Positions 49,704-57,509 of a stretch of DNA of 64,000 nt are shown here, in pieces. The notes under the pieces are model-generated. The model ran no database searches, had not been told where the DNA came from, and saw only the letters and a program-made list of their open reading frames with translations. Both the position numbers and the translations under genes were made by a program. The DNA comes from SHZI01 sp040080965 (GTDB lineage: Bacteria > Pseudomonadota > Gammaproteobacteria > Steroidobacterales > GCA-2729495), in contig JBEBHH010000008.1 in assembly GCA_040080965.1 (NCBI GenBank), forward strand, positions 39,848 through 103,847, given 5' to 3'. How positions within the stretch are numbered: the first letter of the stretch is position 1; each line of letters begins with the position of its first letter.

Positions 49704-51491
49704 CTAGTCTAGCGGATCAGGCCCCCGCCGGTCCGCCTCGAACAGGCTCTCCAGCTGCACAGCGGACGCCTTGCTGGTGGCCAGGAACTTCTCGTCGTCG
49801 TCCCGGATGGCGAACTGGTCGGCCAGGGTGGCCTCGTCGTGGGCCCGGAACAGGGCCACGCTGCGGCGGGCGGCCTCGGGCGCGTCGCCGAGCCACTCCA
49901 GGATCTCCTCCGCCATCTCCAGGCTGGAGACGTAGGTCTCCCGCATGATGTAGGGCACGCCGAGCTCCATCATCCGGAAGGCGTGCTGCCGGTTCCGGAC
50001 CCGGGCGAAGACCTTCACGTCGGGGAAATGCAGCCGGGCAAACTCGGCGATCTTCACCGAGGCGTCCTGGTCGTCCACCGCGATCACCAGCACCTCGGCC
50101 TTGTCCACCTGGGCGGCCCGGAGCATTTCCGGCCGGGACGCGTCACCGTAGAAGATCCGGTTGCCGAAGCGGCGGACGAAATCCACCTGGACCTGGCTGA
50201 TCTCGAGGGCCGTGAAGGGAATGCCCCGGCCGCGGAGGATGCGGGCGACGATCTGGCCAAAGCGCCCGAAGCCGGCGATGACCACCCGGTGCTCCTCCGG
50301 CGTGACGTCGTCGTAGGCCGGCACGGCGGCAGGCGCGAACCACTTGCTGAACCAGCGGTCGTCGGCAATGAGCAGCAGCGGACTGAGGAGCATGGAGAGC
50401 GTCACCGCCAGCACCAGCAGCTCGGCCACGTCCCGGCTGACGAGCCCCGCATCGACGGCAATGGGAAAGAGCACGAAGGCAAACTCGCCGCCGGCCAGCG
50501 CCACCAGGGCGAGCGCCTTGGCCTGGGCGCGCAGCGGCACCGCGCCGACGCTCCCCAGGACGTAGAGCACCAGTCCCTTGGCCACCATCAGCCCGGCGGT
50601 GATGGCGAGCACCCTGAGCGGCGCGTCCGCCACCAGCCCGAGGTTCACCGACATGCCGACCGCAATGAAGAACAGGCCGAGCAGCAGTCCCTTGAAGGGC
50701 TCCAGGTCGGCCTCCAGCTCGTGGCGGTACTCGCTGTCCGCCAGCAGCACGCCGGCGATGAACGCGCCGAGGGCCATGGATAGCCCGGCGAGATTCACCA
50801 GCAGCGCGGTGGCAATCACCAGCAGCAGCGCTGCCGCCGTGAACACGTCCGGGATCCGCGTCTCCGCGACGATGCGCAGGATGGGCCGCAGCGCGTAGCG
50901 CCCCACGACGACGATCAGCACGACGGCACCCAGCGCGAGCAACGGGTTGACCCCCGCCTCCTCCGCATCCGCGGCGGCCGCGAACCCCAGCAGCGGCAGG
51001 AACGCCAGGGCCGGCAGCACGGCCAGGTCCTGGAAGAGCAGGATGCCGAAGGCCGCGCGGCCGTGCTGGGACGTGAGCTCCTTACGCTCCCCGAGCAGCT
51101 GCAGGACCATGGGCGTGGACGAGAGGCTGAGGCCGAAACCCGCCACGAGCGCCGCCGTGACGGGCAGCCCGGCGAGCAGTCCCAGCCCCGCCAGCACCGC
51201 CGTCGTGACGACCACCTGCGCGGCCCCGAGGACAAACACGACCCGGCGCAGCGCGAGCAGCCGGCTGGGCTGCAGCTCGAGGCCAATGACGAAGAGCAGG
51301 ATGACCACGCCGAACTCGGCGAAGTGCAGGATGCTCTCCACGTCCTTCACGAGCCCGAGCCCGAAGGGCCCGATGAGCATCCCGCTGGCGAGATAAGCGA
51401 GCACCGCGCTTAGGCGAAACCGCCGGAACAGCGGCACGGCGATCACCGTCGCCGCCAGGAACAGCGCCACCTGGGTGAGCAGGCTGGTCAC
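49704..51491 (-). CDS. CPA2-family cation/proton antiporter with RCK domain (KefB/KefC-like)
   Basis: Membrane protein of 595 residues. About twelve hydrophobic segments (1-385) form the CPA2 exchanger, including LFVIGLELQPSRLLALRR and AGFGLSLSSTPMVLQLLGE. A TrkA-N/RCK domain (about 400-520) begins VVIAGFGRFGQIVARIL and includes FYGDASRPEMLRAAQVDKAEVLVIAVDD. ELGVPYIMRETYVSSLEMAEEIL matches Kef proteins. Kef systems export potassium in response to glutathione adducts; gloB nearby shows that glutathione chemistry exists here. It is four bases downstream of the CDGSH gene. Confidence 0.9.
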   Translation of the reverse strand: MTSLLTQVALFLAATVIAVPLFRRFRLSAVLAYLASGMLIGPFGLGLVKDVESILHFAEFGVVILLFVIGLELQPSRLLALRRVVFVLGAAQVVVTTAVLAGLGLLAGLPVTAALVAGFGLSLSSTPMVLQLLGERKELTSQHGRAAFGILLFQDLAVLPALAFLPLLGFAAAADAEEAGVNPLLALGAVVLIVVVGRYALRPILRIVAETRIPDVFTAAALLLVIATALLVNLAGLSMALGAFIAGVLLADSEYRHELEADLEPFKGLLLGLFFIAVGMSVNLGLVADAPLRVLAITAGLMVAKGLVLYVLGSVGAVPLRAQAKALALVALAGGEFAFVLFPIAVDAGLVSRDVAELLVLAVTLSMLLSPLLLIADDRWFSKWFAPAAVPAYDDVTPEEHRVVIAGFGRFGQIVARILRGRGIPFTALEISQVQVDFVRRFGNRIFYGDASRPEMLRAAQVDKAEVLVIAVDDQDASVKIAEFARLHFPDVKVFARVRNRQHAFRMMELGVPYIMRETYVSSLEMAEEILEWLGDAPEAARRSVALFRAHDEATLADQFAIRDDDEKFLATSKASAVQLESLFEADRRGPDPLD

Positions 51492-51494
51492 TGC

Positions 51495-52136
51495 CTAGGG
51501 CGCCGTAAAGCCGATCTTCTTGTGGCTGCCATCGCAGTAGGGCTTGTTCTGCGACGCCCCGCACCGGCAGAGGTACGTCTCCTCCACCTTGTTGATGGTC
51601 CGGCCCGTACCACTGACGATCTCCAGCGGCCCCTTGGCCTGGAGCGGACCGTTGACGATGGGCGTCAGGACCACGGGCCCGTTACGGACGGCCAGGGGCT
51701 TCGACTCCTGGGTGGCCGGCTCGCCGGTGGCCGCGAAGCCCGCACCCGAGTGGCTGCCATCGCAGAAGGGCTTGTTCTTCGACGCCCCGCAGCGGCAGAG
51801 CGTGGCCCGGTAGCCGGCCGGCTGCCCCGCGATCTGCAGGGGGGCGTGAATGGCCAGGGGCCCGTTTTCCCGGACGTGCACCGTATTGACCACCGGCCCG
51901 GTCTCCCCGGGCCCGCCGTCCAGCCGGTCATATTGAATGGCGCCGGAGGGGCAGTTGTGGGCCAGCTCGGCGACTTCGTCGGGGGTGGCCCGGTCCGGGA
52001 AGATCCACTCGCCCTGGACGTTGGGGACAAACACATCCGGCCGGCCCAGGACGCAGTTGCGGGAATGGATGCATTTTCCGGCTTCGAACCGGATGACGGC
52101 CCGCTTGCCGCGGGCCTCTTCGACCTTGGGGGGCAT
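51495..52136 (-). CDS. Iron-sulfur protein: ferredoxin-like (Fer4_19) domain plus two CDGSH domains
   Basis: A 213-residue protein. The N-terminal Fer4_19-like part (about 10-75) has IRFEAGKCIHSRNCVLGRPDVF and AHNCPSGAIQYD. Two CDGSH [2Fe-2S] modules follow, CRCGASKNKPFCDGSHSGAGF and CRCGASQNKPYCDGSHKKIGF, each with the three Cys and one His ligand set. Such multi-domain CDGSH proteins are thought to carry labile clusters in redox or iron homeostasis. It is upstream of and nearly touching the Kef-type antiporter gene, so the two are probably co-expressed; the link is unexplained. The start has GGGAG upstream. Confidence 0.9.
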   Translation of the reverse strand: MPPKVEEARGKRAVIRFEAGKCIHSRNCVLGRPDVFVPNVQGEWIFPDRATPDEVAELAHNCPSGAIQYDRLDGGPGETGPVVNTVHVRENGPLAIHAPLQIAGQPAGYRATLCRCGASKNKPFCDGSHSGAGFAATGEPATQESKPLAVRNGPVVLTPIVNGPLQAKGPLEIVSGTGRTINKVEETYLCRCGASQNKPYCDGSHKKIGFTAP

Positions 52137-52162
52137 GGTGCTTTTCTCCCTATTTTTGCCCT

Positions 52163-52185
52163 GTAGGAGCGCCTTCAGGCGCGAT
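52163..52185 (+). repeat. Palindromic repeat unit (REP-like)
   Basis: GTAGGA, stem GCGCC, loop TTCA, stem GGCGC. It lies upstream of the CDGSH gene rather than at a gene end. Confidence 0.8.
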
Positions 52186-52235
52186 CCAAAGACGTTTCAC
52201 CCGAGTCTACCGCTTCCCATCCCTCCCGGATTGCC

Positions 52236-52241
52236 TATAAT
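52236..52241 (+). promoter_or_regulatory. -10 hexamer of the tRNA-Arg promoter
   Basis: A perfect TATAAT 38 bases upstream of the tRNA is followed by a GC-rich stretch (CCGGCCCGC) around the expected start, as in stable-RNA promoters under stringent control. The -35 is weak. Confidence 0.6.
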
Positions 52242-52278
52242 TCCGGCCCGCTATCCACGTTCCCCACACGAAACAACG

Positions 52279-52355
52279 CGCCCGTAGCTCAGTTGGATAG
52301 AGCGTCTGGCTACGAACCAGAAGGTCGGGAGTTCGAATCTCTCCGGGCGCGCCAA
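52279..52355 (+). tRNA. tRNA-Arg (anticodon ACG)
   Basis: A full cloverleaf: acceptor GCGCCCG pairs with CGGGCGC. The D arm is GCTC/GAGC, and the anticodon stem TCTGG/CCAGA carries the loop CTACGAA (anticodon ACG at 52313-52315). The T arm is GGGAG/CTCTC with loop TTCGAAT. CCA is encoded at 52353-52355. ACG is read as ICG after editing by TadA and covers CGU, CGC and CGA. No integrase or repeated tRNA end was found, so it is not visibly an integration site. Confidence 0.97.
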
Positions 52356-52489
52356 TTCCCGTCGGTCGATACGAGACACACGGTTGACACCCTCTCCAGA
52401 GTGCATGGTCGGGGGCATACCCCGCACCCCTGCTGACGGTCTCTGATATCTTCTCGCGTCATCCAATGCCTGCGAGATGGGGACCATCC

Positions 52490-53143
52490 ATGAACAGAAT
52501 GCCTTCCCTCAAAGTTCCGCACAGCGCAGTGCTGACCGCAATACTGCTGCTGGCCCTGCCGGCATTCCCGACCGTCGCCGCCGATGAACCGCAACCAGCG
52601 GCAGCAGCCAGTGCATCAGCCACGGTGTACGCCCAGGGAAAGCCCTGGGACCAGTTCCTGTCCGGCACCCGGGCGCAGCGCGACACCTGGCTGAAAAATG
52701 CGGGGCGGGACGTACCCCCAGACCTGGTAGGGCGGCTCAAGCAGGCCGGCAACGGCCTCCGGCTCCTGGTCATCACGGCGGACTGGTGCGGTGACTCGGT
52801 GCACAGCGTGCCCTACATCGCCAACCTGGCCTCACGCGCCGGCATCGAACTGCGCCTGGTGGATTTCAAGACCGGCAAGTCGATCATGGAAGCGCACCGG
52901 ACGCCCGACGGCCGGCCGTCCACGCCGACGGTGGTCCTGCTTCGTGGCGACCAGGAAGTGGCGGCGTGGGTGGAACGGCCGGCTTCATTGCAGTGGTGGT
53001 ATCTCGGCGCTGGCAACCAGATCAGCGATGCGGAGCGGCTGGAGCGGAAGATGGCCTGGTACGAATGGAATCGCGGGTCTGATGCGCTGACCGAGATCGT
53101 GGTGCTGGCCGAGCAGACCGCGAAGAAGGGTAACGAAGGGTAA
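52490..53143 (+). CDS. Exported thioredoxin-fold protein with a WCGDS site
   Basis: A 217-residue protein. The ATG at 52490 gives a signal peptide (LTAILLLALPAFPTVAA). The thioredoxin-like domain (about 70-180) has LLVITADWCGDSVHSVPYIANLA, where the active-site position reads WCGDS with a single cysteine instead of CxxC. RPSTPTVVLLRGDQEVAAWVERP contains the cis-Pro. This matches the thioredoxin-family group found in many bacteria with WCGDC or WCGDS sites. A single Cys argues for a thiol-disulfide isomerase-like or peroxiredoxin-like role rather than a classical thioredoxin. Its function is unknown. Confidence 0.8.
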   Translation: MNRMPSLKVPHSAVLTAILLLALPAFPTVAADEPQPAAAASASATVYAQGKPWDQFLSGTRAQRDTWLKNAGRDVPPDLVGRLKQAGNGLRLLVITADWCGDSVHSVPYIANLASRAGIELRLVDFKTGKSIMEAHRTPDGRPSTPTVVLLRGDQEVAAWVERPASLQWWYLGAGNQISDAERLERKMAWYEWNRGSDALTEIVVLAEQTAKKGNEG

Positions 53144-53284
53144 TCGCCGGCCGCGCGGGCACCGCTGCATTTAACCTATTCCACGGCACTCCCCCACTGT
53201 GCCACCGGTCACAGTCCCCTCCGTCCCCGGCTGCGACGATGCCGCAGCCAGCGGGCACTGGCGTCGGCGTATTGGGGATCGTGG

Positions 53285-54226
53285 ATGGCGTTCGTCATTC
53301 TCTCGGCGGGCAACCTGGCGGCGTCGCGGGTGCGGACGATCACCGTCCGCGGCACCGTGTTCGCGGCCGGCGCGCTCCTGGCCGTCACGCTGGCGGGCGG
53401 AATGGCCGGCGGTATCGCGCTCGGCTATCACCTGGCCCGCGGCGACGCTGGCCCGGGTGCGCGTCCGGGTGAAGCGGCGGCAGCCCTCGATCCTTCCCGC
53501 CCCGAAAACCAGGCGCTGATCGAACGTATCGGCACGCTGTCCGCACGCCTGCTCCGCCTCGAAAGCGAAGCCGTCACGCTCGCACGGCGAGTCGGCGTGA
53601 TGGACGCGGCCGAGCCGCGGCCCCGGACCGGCGCCGTCACGGCGACCGCCCCGGGCAACGAGCCCAGCGGTGGCCCCCTCCTCGCGCCCGTCGATGACCC
53701 CGTCGTCGAAGTGCAGGCCGGCATGCACGCCGACCTCGCGCGCCTCGAACGCGGCCTGGACGACCTGGACGCCTCCCTCGCGCTGGTCAACCGCCGGGCC
53801 GCCGTCAGCGACCTGGCCGACATGGCCTATCCCAGCCGCTACCCGATCCCGGGCGCGCGCATCAGCTCGGGCTTTGGCAACCGCTTCGATCCCTTCACGC
53901 AGCGCCGGGCCCGGCACGCCGGCGTGGACATGCCGGCGCCGCGGGGCACGCCCATTCTCGCGAGCGCGGGCGGCAGGGTGCGCTTTGCAGGCTTCCGACG
54001 CGCCTACGGGAATTCCGTCGAGATCGATCACGGCGGCGGCCTGGTCACGCGCTACGCCCACGCCAGCAAAGTGCTCGTGCGCCGGGGGCAGGTGGTGCTG
54101 CCCGAGCAGCCCATCGCCACGGTCGGTTCCACCGGCCGGTCCACGGGCCCCCACCTGCACTTCGAGGTGATCCAGAACGGCGTCCTGGTGCAGCCGCTGC
54201 GCTACCTGGAGCGCCCGGCCCCTTGA
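53285..54226 (+). CDS. M23-family (LytM) peptidoglycan endopeptidase, membrane-anchored
   Basis: A 313-residue protein with one N-terminal transmembrane segment (about 24-48) and a periplasmic coiled-coil-prone region (LIERIGTLSARLLRLESEAVTLARR; HADLARLERGLDDLDASL). A C-terminal M23 domain contains HAGVDMPAPRGTPI (HxxxD zinc site) and GPHLHFEVIQNG (HxH). Catalytic ligands are intact, so it should cut peptide cross-links. It starts an operon with a coiled-coil membrane protein (TTGA overlap) and a bactofilin, a pairing known from cell-shape modules. The 141 bases upstream show no other feature. Confidence 0.9.
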   Translation: MAFVILSAGNLAASRVRTITVRGTVFAAGALLAVTLAGGMAGGIALGYHLARGDAGPGARPGEAAAALDPSRPENQALIERIGTLSARLLRLESEAVTLARRVGVMDAAEPRPRTGAVTATAPGNEPSGGPLLAPVDDPVVEVQAGMHADLARLERGLDDLDASLALVNRRAAVSDLADMAYPSRYPIPGARISSGFGNRFDPFTQRRARHAGVDMPAPRGTPILASAGGRVRFAGFRRAYGNSVEIDHGGGLVTRYAHASKVLVRRGQVVLPEQPIATVGSTGRSTGPHLHFEVIQNGVLVQPLRYLERPAP

Positions 54227-54600
54227 GCCACTCCGACACCCATCGCCTGACCCGCGCGAGCCTGGAGCTCAGCTCCCGGGACGAACGCCGGCGCCGGGCC
54301 GTCACGTGGGTAACCGTGGCCGCCCTGCTGCTGGTGGCGGCAGGGGGCACGCTCTACCTCAGCGATCCGCGCCTGCGCAATCCGGGCGCCGCGCTGTTCG
54401 GCGCCGCGGACGCCCTGGAGAAGGACAACGCCACGCTCCGCGCCGAACTCGAGCGGCTCCGCGCGGAGTTCGACATGGAAAAGGCCACCCGCGCCGAGCT
54501 CAACCGGGAATCCGTGGAGCTGCACGCCCGGATCAACGAACTCAACAACCGGCTGGAGTTCCTGACGGGCCGGGAAGCCCGCGAACTTCAGCCCCGCTGA
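54223..54600 (+). CDS. Small single-pass membrane protein with coiled coil
   Basis: A 125-residue protein not assigned to a named family. It has a charged N-terminus, one transmembrane segment (VTWVTVAALLLVAAGGTLYL) and a long heptad-rich helix (about 65-115) such as LEKDNATLRAELERLRAEFDMEKATRAELNRE. That topology resembles divisome or elongasome linker proteins. The TTG start overlaps the M23 stop (TTGA) and a bactofilin follows after 17 bases. It may connect the peptidase to the bactofilin scaffold. Confidence 0.75.
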   Translation: MSHSDTHRLTRASLELSSRDERRRRAVTWVTVAALLLVAAGGTLYLSDPRLRNPGAALFGAADALEKDNATLRAELERLRAEFDMEKATRAELNRESVELHARINELNNRLEFLTGREARELQPR

Positions 54601-54617
54601 CACGAGGACCCCGCCGC

Positions 54618-55088
54618 ATGTTCCGCAGGAAGCACAACAAGTCCATCGACGTCACCAAGCTGTCCAGCCTGGTCGCCGACAACATGGCGGTCAAAGGCCA
54701 CGTCCTGTTCTCCGGCGGCCTGCGGGTGGACGGCCGCATCGAGGGCAACGTGAGCAGCGAGGACGGCAACCACGGCCTGCTCGTGCTGAGCGACAAGGGC
54801 AGCATCACCGGTTCCGTGAAGACTTGGGACGCCGTCATCAACGGCACCATCAACGGCGACCTGGAGGTGGAGCACTTCCTCGAGCTGCAGGCCAACGCCC
54901 GGGTGACCGGCAACATCACCTACCGGCAGCTGCAGCTGGACTGCGGCGCCACCGTGGACGGCAAGCTGGTGTGCGTCGCCGAAGGAACCGCCGCGGCGCC
55001 AGCCGCCGACTCAGCGAGCCCCGCCCGGCGCCCCGAGCCCGCCAACCTGGCGCTCACTCTGCGCCCCGAAGAACGCCTGGGGACGTGA
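54618..55088 (+). CDS. Bactofilin (DUF583 polymer-forming cytoskeletal protein), copy 1
   Basis: A 156-residue self-assembling beta-helical protein. The core (about 15-120) shows the repeating pattern KGHVLFSGGLRVDGRIEGNV, GLLVLSDKGSITGSV, INGTINGDLEVEHFLELQANARVTGNI. N- and C-terminal tails are disordered and Pro/Ala-rich. Bactofilins polymerise without nucleotide and position cell-wall enzymes; the upstream M23 peptidase and coiled-coil genes fit. The last 78 bases overlap, on the opposite strand, the coding end of the C13 peptidase gene. Confidence 0.92.
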   Translation: MFRRKHNKSIDVTKLSSLVADNMAVKGHVLFSGGLRVDGRIEGNVSSEDGNHGLLVLSDKGSITGSVKTWDAVINGTINGDLEVEHFLELQANARVTGNITYRQLQLDCGATVDGKLVCVAEGTAAAPAADSASPARRPEPANLALTLRPEERLGT

Positions 55089-56312
55089 CGGCTCCACGCC
55101 CTCCTCCTTCTCCCGTGCGGCAATGATCGCCTGGGCGCGGGTGAACGCCTCGCGCAGGGAGCCGGCGCCCGGCAGCGCGTCGCGGAAGAAGGCTTCGCCG
55201 AAGTAGGTCAGGTCCCGCTCGTCGGAACAGCCGAACGACGTGCGGTCCGGCGCCGAGGCCGCGAGGATGATCGAGTAGTCGTCCTTGAGCGCGTCGATGA
55301 ACGCGCCGGAGAAGCACGCCGAGATCACCACGACCTTCCAGCGGATGCCCGCGTCGCGGAGCGCGTCGCCCAGTTCTGCGGCGCTCAACTGGCTCAACGG
55401 CAGCGTGCCGTTCTCCACCACCAGCTCCGCCCCTTCCGAGCCGTGGGACGACAGGACCAGGAACAGCACGTCGCTGGCCAGGTCCATCCGCTTGCCGACC
55501 TCCAGCAGGGCGCGCCGCAGCCCGGACGTGGTTGCCAGGGGAAACTCGCCGAGGTTTCGCTGGTCGTTCACGAGGCGCACGCTGCGGCCGCCTGAACCGA
55601 ACTTCGTGCCGATCACCTGCGCTGCCAGCTGGATTTCCTCGGCGAAGACCTTCTGCGCGCCGTAGCCGGCGAAGCCGACGAACCAGGCGTTCGGCCGGCC
55701 GGGTTCGCGCGGCGCGATCGCCCGCACGGCCCGGTCGATCCGCTCGGGTTGCTCGAACAGCAGCCGCTCGCCGTTGAACCAGGCGGCCGGCGGCTCCCCG
55801 GCCACTTCCGCGTCAGGGGCAAACCAGATGCCGGGCCGCACGTACAGGGCATCGCTGAGCCCGATGAACCCGATCGCGGTCATGAGGCTGAGCCAGACCG
55901 CGAGCAGCTGGCGCTCACCGGTGACGCGCCGGAGCCCCCAGGCCAGCACGGCGCCAACCATCAGCAGCGCCGCCGCCAGCAACGCCTTGTCGATGGCCTC
56001 CGACTCCGCGACGGCGATGGCCCACAGCAGCACCACCACCACGGGCGCGGCGCTGGCGAGCAGGAAGAGACTCTGGCGATAGGGCGCCCGGGGCAGGGAC
56101 GCGCGGGACGCGACCCAGGCCATGAGCAGCAGACCCAGCACGTACCAGGCCAGGCCGCTCGCGCCGAACAGGAACAGCCCGGCGTTGGCCCCCGCTTGCT
56201 GGTAGTCGCCCAGCACCCACAGGGCGAGGCTGACCGCGAGCAGCAGGATGATCGGCCCGTCGCCGTGGACGACCGGCTTGCCGCTGTCGCTCGGGGAGTG
56301 AAGGCGCCACAT
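55011..56312 (-). CDS. Membrane-bound C13 (legumain/caspase-like) cysteine peptidase
   Basis: A 433-residue protein. About five hydrophobic helices (18-160) precede a caspase-fold domain (about 195-420). The catalytic dyad is visible as H290 in LVLSSHGSEGAE and C333 in VVISACFSGAF, matching peptidase family C13. NAWFVGFAGYGAQKVFAEEI begins the fold. Substrate and trigger are unknown; related eukaryotic enzymes include legumain and the GPI transamidase. The ATG at 56312 is chosen because upstream codons lack support. The coding end runs 78 bases into the convergent bactofilin gene. Confidence 0.85.
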   Translation of the reverse strand: MWRLHSPSDSGKPVVHGDGPIILLLAVSLALWVLGDYQQAGANAGLFLFGASGLAWYVLGLLLMAWVASRASLPRAPYRQSLFLLASAAPVVVVLLWAIAVAESEAIDKALLAAALLMVGAVLAWGLRRVTGERQLLAVWLSLMTAIGFIGLSDALYVRPGIWFAPDAEVAGEPPAAWFNGERLLFEQPERIDRAVRAIAPREPGRPNAWFVGFAGYGAQKVFAEEIQLAAQVIGTKFGSGGRSVRLVNDQRNLGEFPLATTSGLRRALLEVGKRMDLASDVLFLVLSSHGSEGAELVVENGTLPLSQLSAAELGDALRDAGIRWKVVVISACFSGAFIDALKDDYSIILAASAPDRTSFGCSDERDLTYFGEAFFRDALPGAGSLREAFTRAQAIIAAREKEEGVEPSRPQAFFGAQSERQVGGLGAPGGAR

Positions 56313-56359
56313 GGGCACCCAGCATAGACCATCGGTCCCGGTCCGCCCCGGAGCCGGCA

Positions 56360-56977
56360 TCAGGCCTGGGGCAGCAATTTCCCGTCTGCGTCCATGCAGA
56401 TCTTGTTCGACCGGTCGCTGGGCATGGGCGCCGAGTTCACGCGCACGGCCTCGATCCAGAAGCAGGCGTTCGCGTCCCGGGTGTCCATGCCCCAGTAGAC
56501 GTTCGTGACCTTCGCGCTGATCTCGGCAATCTCCTCCGGCTGCCCGCCGAAGGCCTGGCGGAACATGGCGAAGTGGGACAGGTCCGTGAGGATGTTGCCG
56601 TTCTCGAGCGCGGCCGGCGGCACCCAGGACCAGCTGCCACGCCGGCCGGACAGCGGCAGGTTTGCCGGGCAGGGACCTGGGGCCACGCACCGGGGCGGTT
56701 TCAGGAGGACCGGTCGCGCGACGGTGACCGGCGCGTCGGAATCCGAGGCAGGCGCCACGATGAAGATGCCGCCCGCTGCCGCCTGGGCGCGCTCCTGGCA
56801 GGTCGCGCGGGCCTGCGCCTCGTCGGGGTAGGCCGCGACGACCGTGCCGTCGGCACCCTGGCAGGTCCAGCGTACGGTGCCGGGGTCGGGGTCGGCACTC
56901 CCCGCCCAGGCCGTGCCGGCCAGCAGCAGCACGCCGCAGGCCCTGCCCACCCGGAAATGCCATTGCGGTCTGCCCAT
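56360..56977 (-). CDS. Secreted protein of unknown function
   Basis: Not recognised. It has 205 residues from the ATG at 56977, with a signal peptide (VGRACGVLLLAGTAWAG). The N-terminal part WTCQGADGTVVAAYPDEAQARATCQERA resembles short cysteine-paired domains seen near DUF4124-like proteins. The C-terminal half, ISAKVTNVYWGMDTRDANACFWIEAVRVNSA, has two further cysteines. It lies 47 bases upstream of the C13 peptidase on the same strand and may be its partner or substrate (inference). The TATAAG hexamer seven bases before the ATG hints at a leaderless start. An open frame 163 codons longer at the front is rejected for lack of a signal. Confidence 0.6.
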   Translation of the reverse strand: MGRPQWHFRVGRACGVLLLAGTAWAGSADPDPGTVRWTCQGADGTVVAAYPDEAQARATCQERAQAAAGGIFIVAPASDSDAPVTVARPVLLKPPRCVAPGPCPANLPLSGRRGSWSWVPPAALENGNILTDLSHFAMFRQAFGGQPEEIAEISAKVTNVYWGMDTRDANACFWIEAVRVNSAPMPSDRSNKICMDADGKLLPQA

Positions 56978-57063
56978 GCCGCAACTTATACGCCGCCACC
57001 GGCACCCGGTATGTCGGGCAGGCAACTTAACGGGCGGAATAACCCTGCCGCGACGCTCCCCCG

Positions 57064-57477
57064 CTAGCGCTTCCGTCCCGGCCCGTACTCCAGCAGCTTC
57101 TTCGCGAACTTGAGGTCGCGCTGCACCAGCTCCGCGTCCGCCGCAAACTTCCCGTCGGTCATGTCCGGCATGCGGAACAGCGTCAGTATGAGCTCGCAGC
57201 CCTCCCCGTCTGGCACGACCCGCAGCGGCACGTAGACCTCGCCACCGGCCGCGGGATACACCCAGTGGTCCAGAACCCCGAACCCGTTGGACGGGGAAAA
57301 GACGATCCGCATGGGGCCGAACGGCGTCTCGGCCAGCCATTCCCCATCCACCTCGCGCAGCGACGTCGCGAGGCCGGCGGCCCATTGCGGAAAGTTCTCC
57401 GGGACGGCGAGCCACGCGTAGGCCTGCGCCGCCTTGCACTCGATGGACACGCTCAGGTGCCGGCACTCTCGGGTCAT
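57064..57477 (-). CDS. SRPBCC-superfamily protein
   Basis: A 137-residue START/Bet v1-like protein: SVSIECKAAQAYAWLAVPENFPQWAAGLA at the front is the usual first strand and helix of the polyketide-cyclase/dehydrase group. LDHWVYPAAGGEVYVPLRVVPDG and LILTLFRMPDMTDGKFAADAELVQRDL follow as later strands and the C-terminal helix. These proteins bind hydrophobic ligands in a cavity; the ligand is unknown here. No signal peptide. It follows the GNAT gene by 32 bases on the same strand. Confidence 0.8.
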   Translation of the reverse strand: MTRECRHLSVSIECKAAQAYAWLAVPENFPQWAAGLATSLREVDGEWLAETPFGPMRIVFSPSNGFGVLDHWVYPAAGGEVYVPLRVVPDGEGCELILTLFRMPDMTDGKFAADAELVQRDLKFAKKLLEYGPGRKR

Positions 57478-57509
57478 GGGTTCACCGTTCAGCGGCCTCG
57501 GGGCCGGGC

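Noticed and set aside
52279..52355. tRNA-Arg as the attachment site of an integrated element
   Set aside because: No integrase and no repeated tRNA 3' end is present, and the flanking genes are ordinary.
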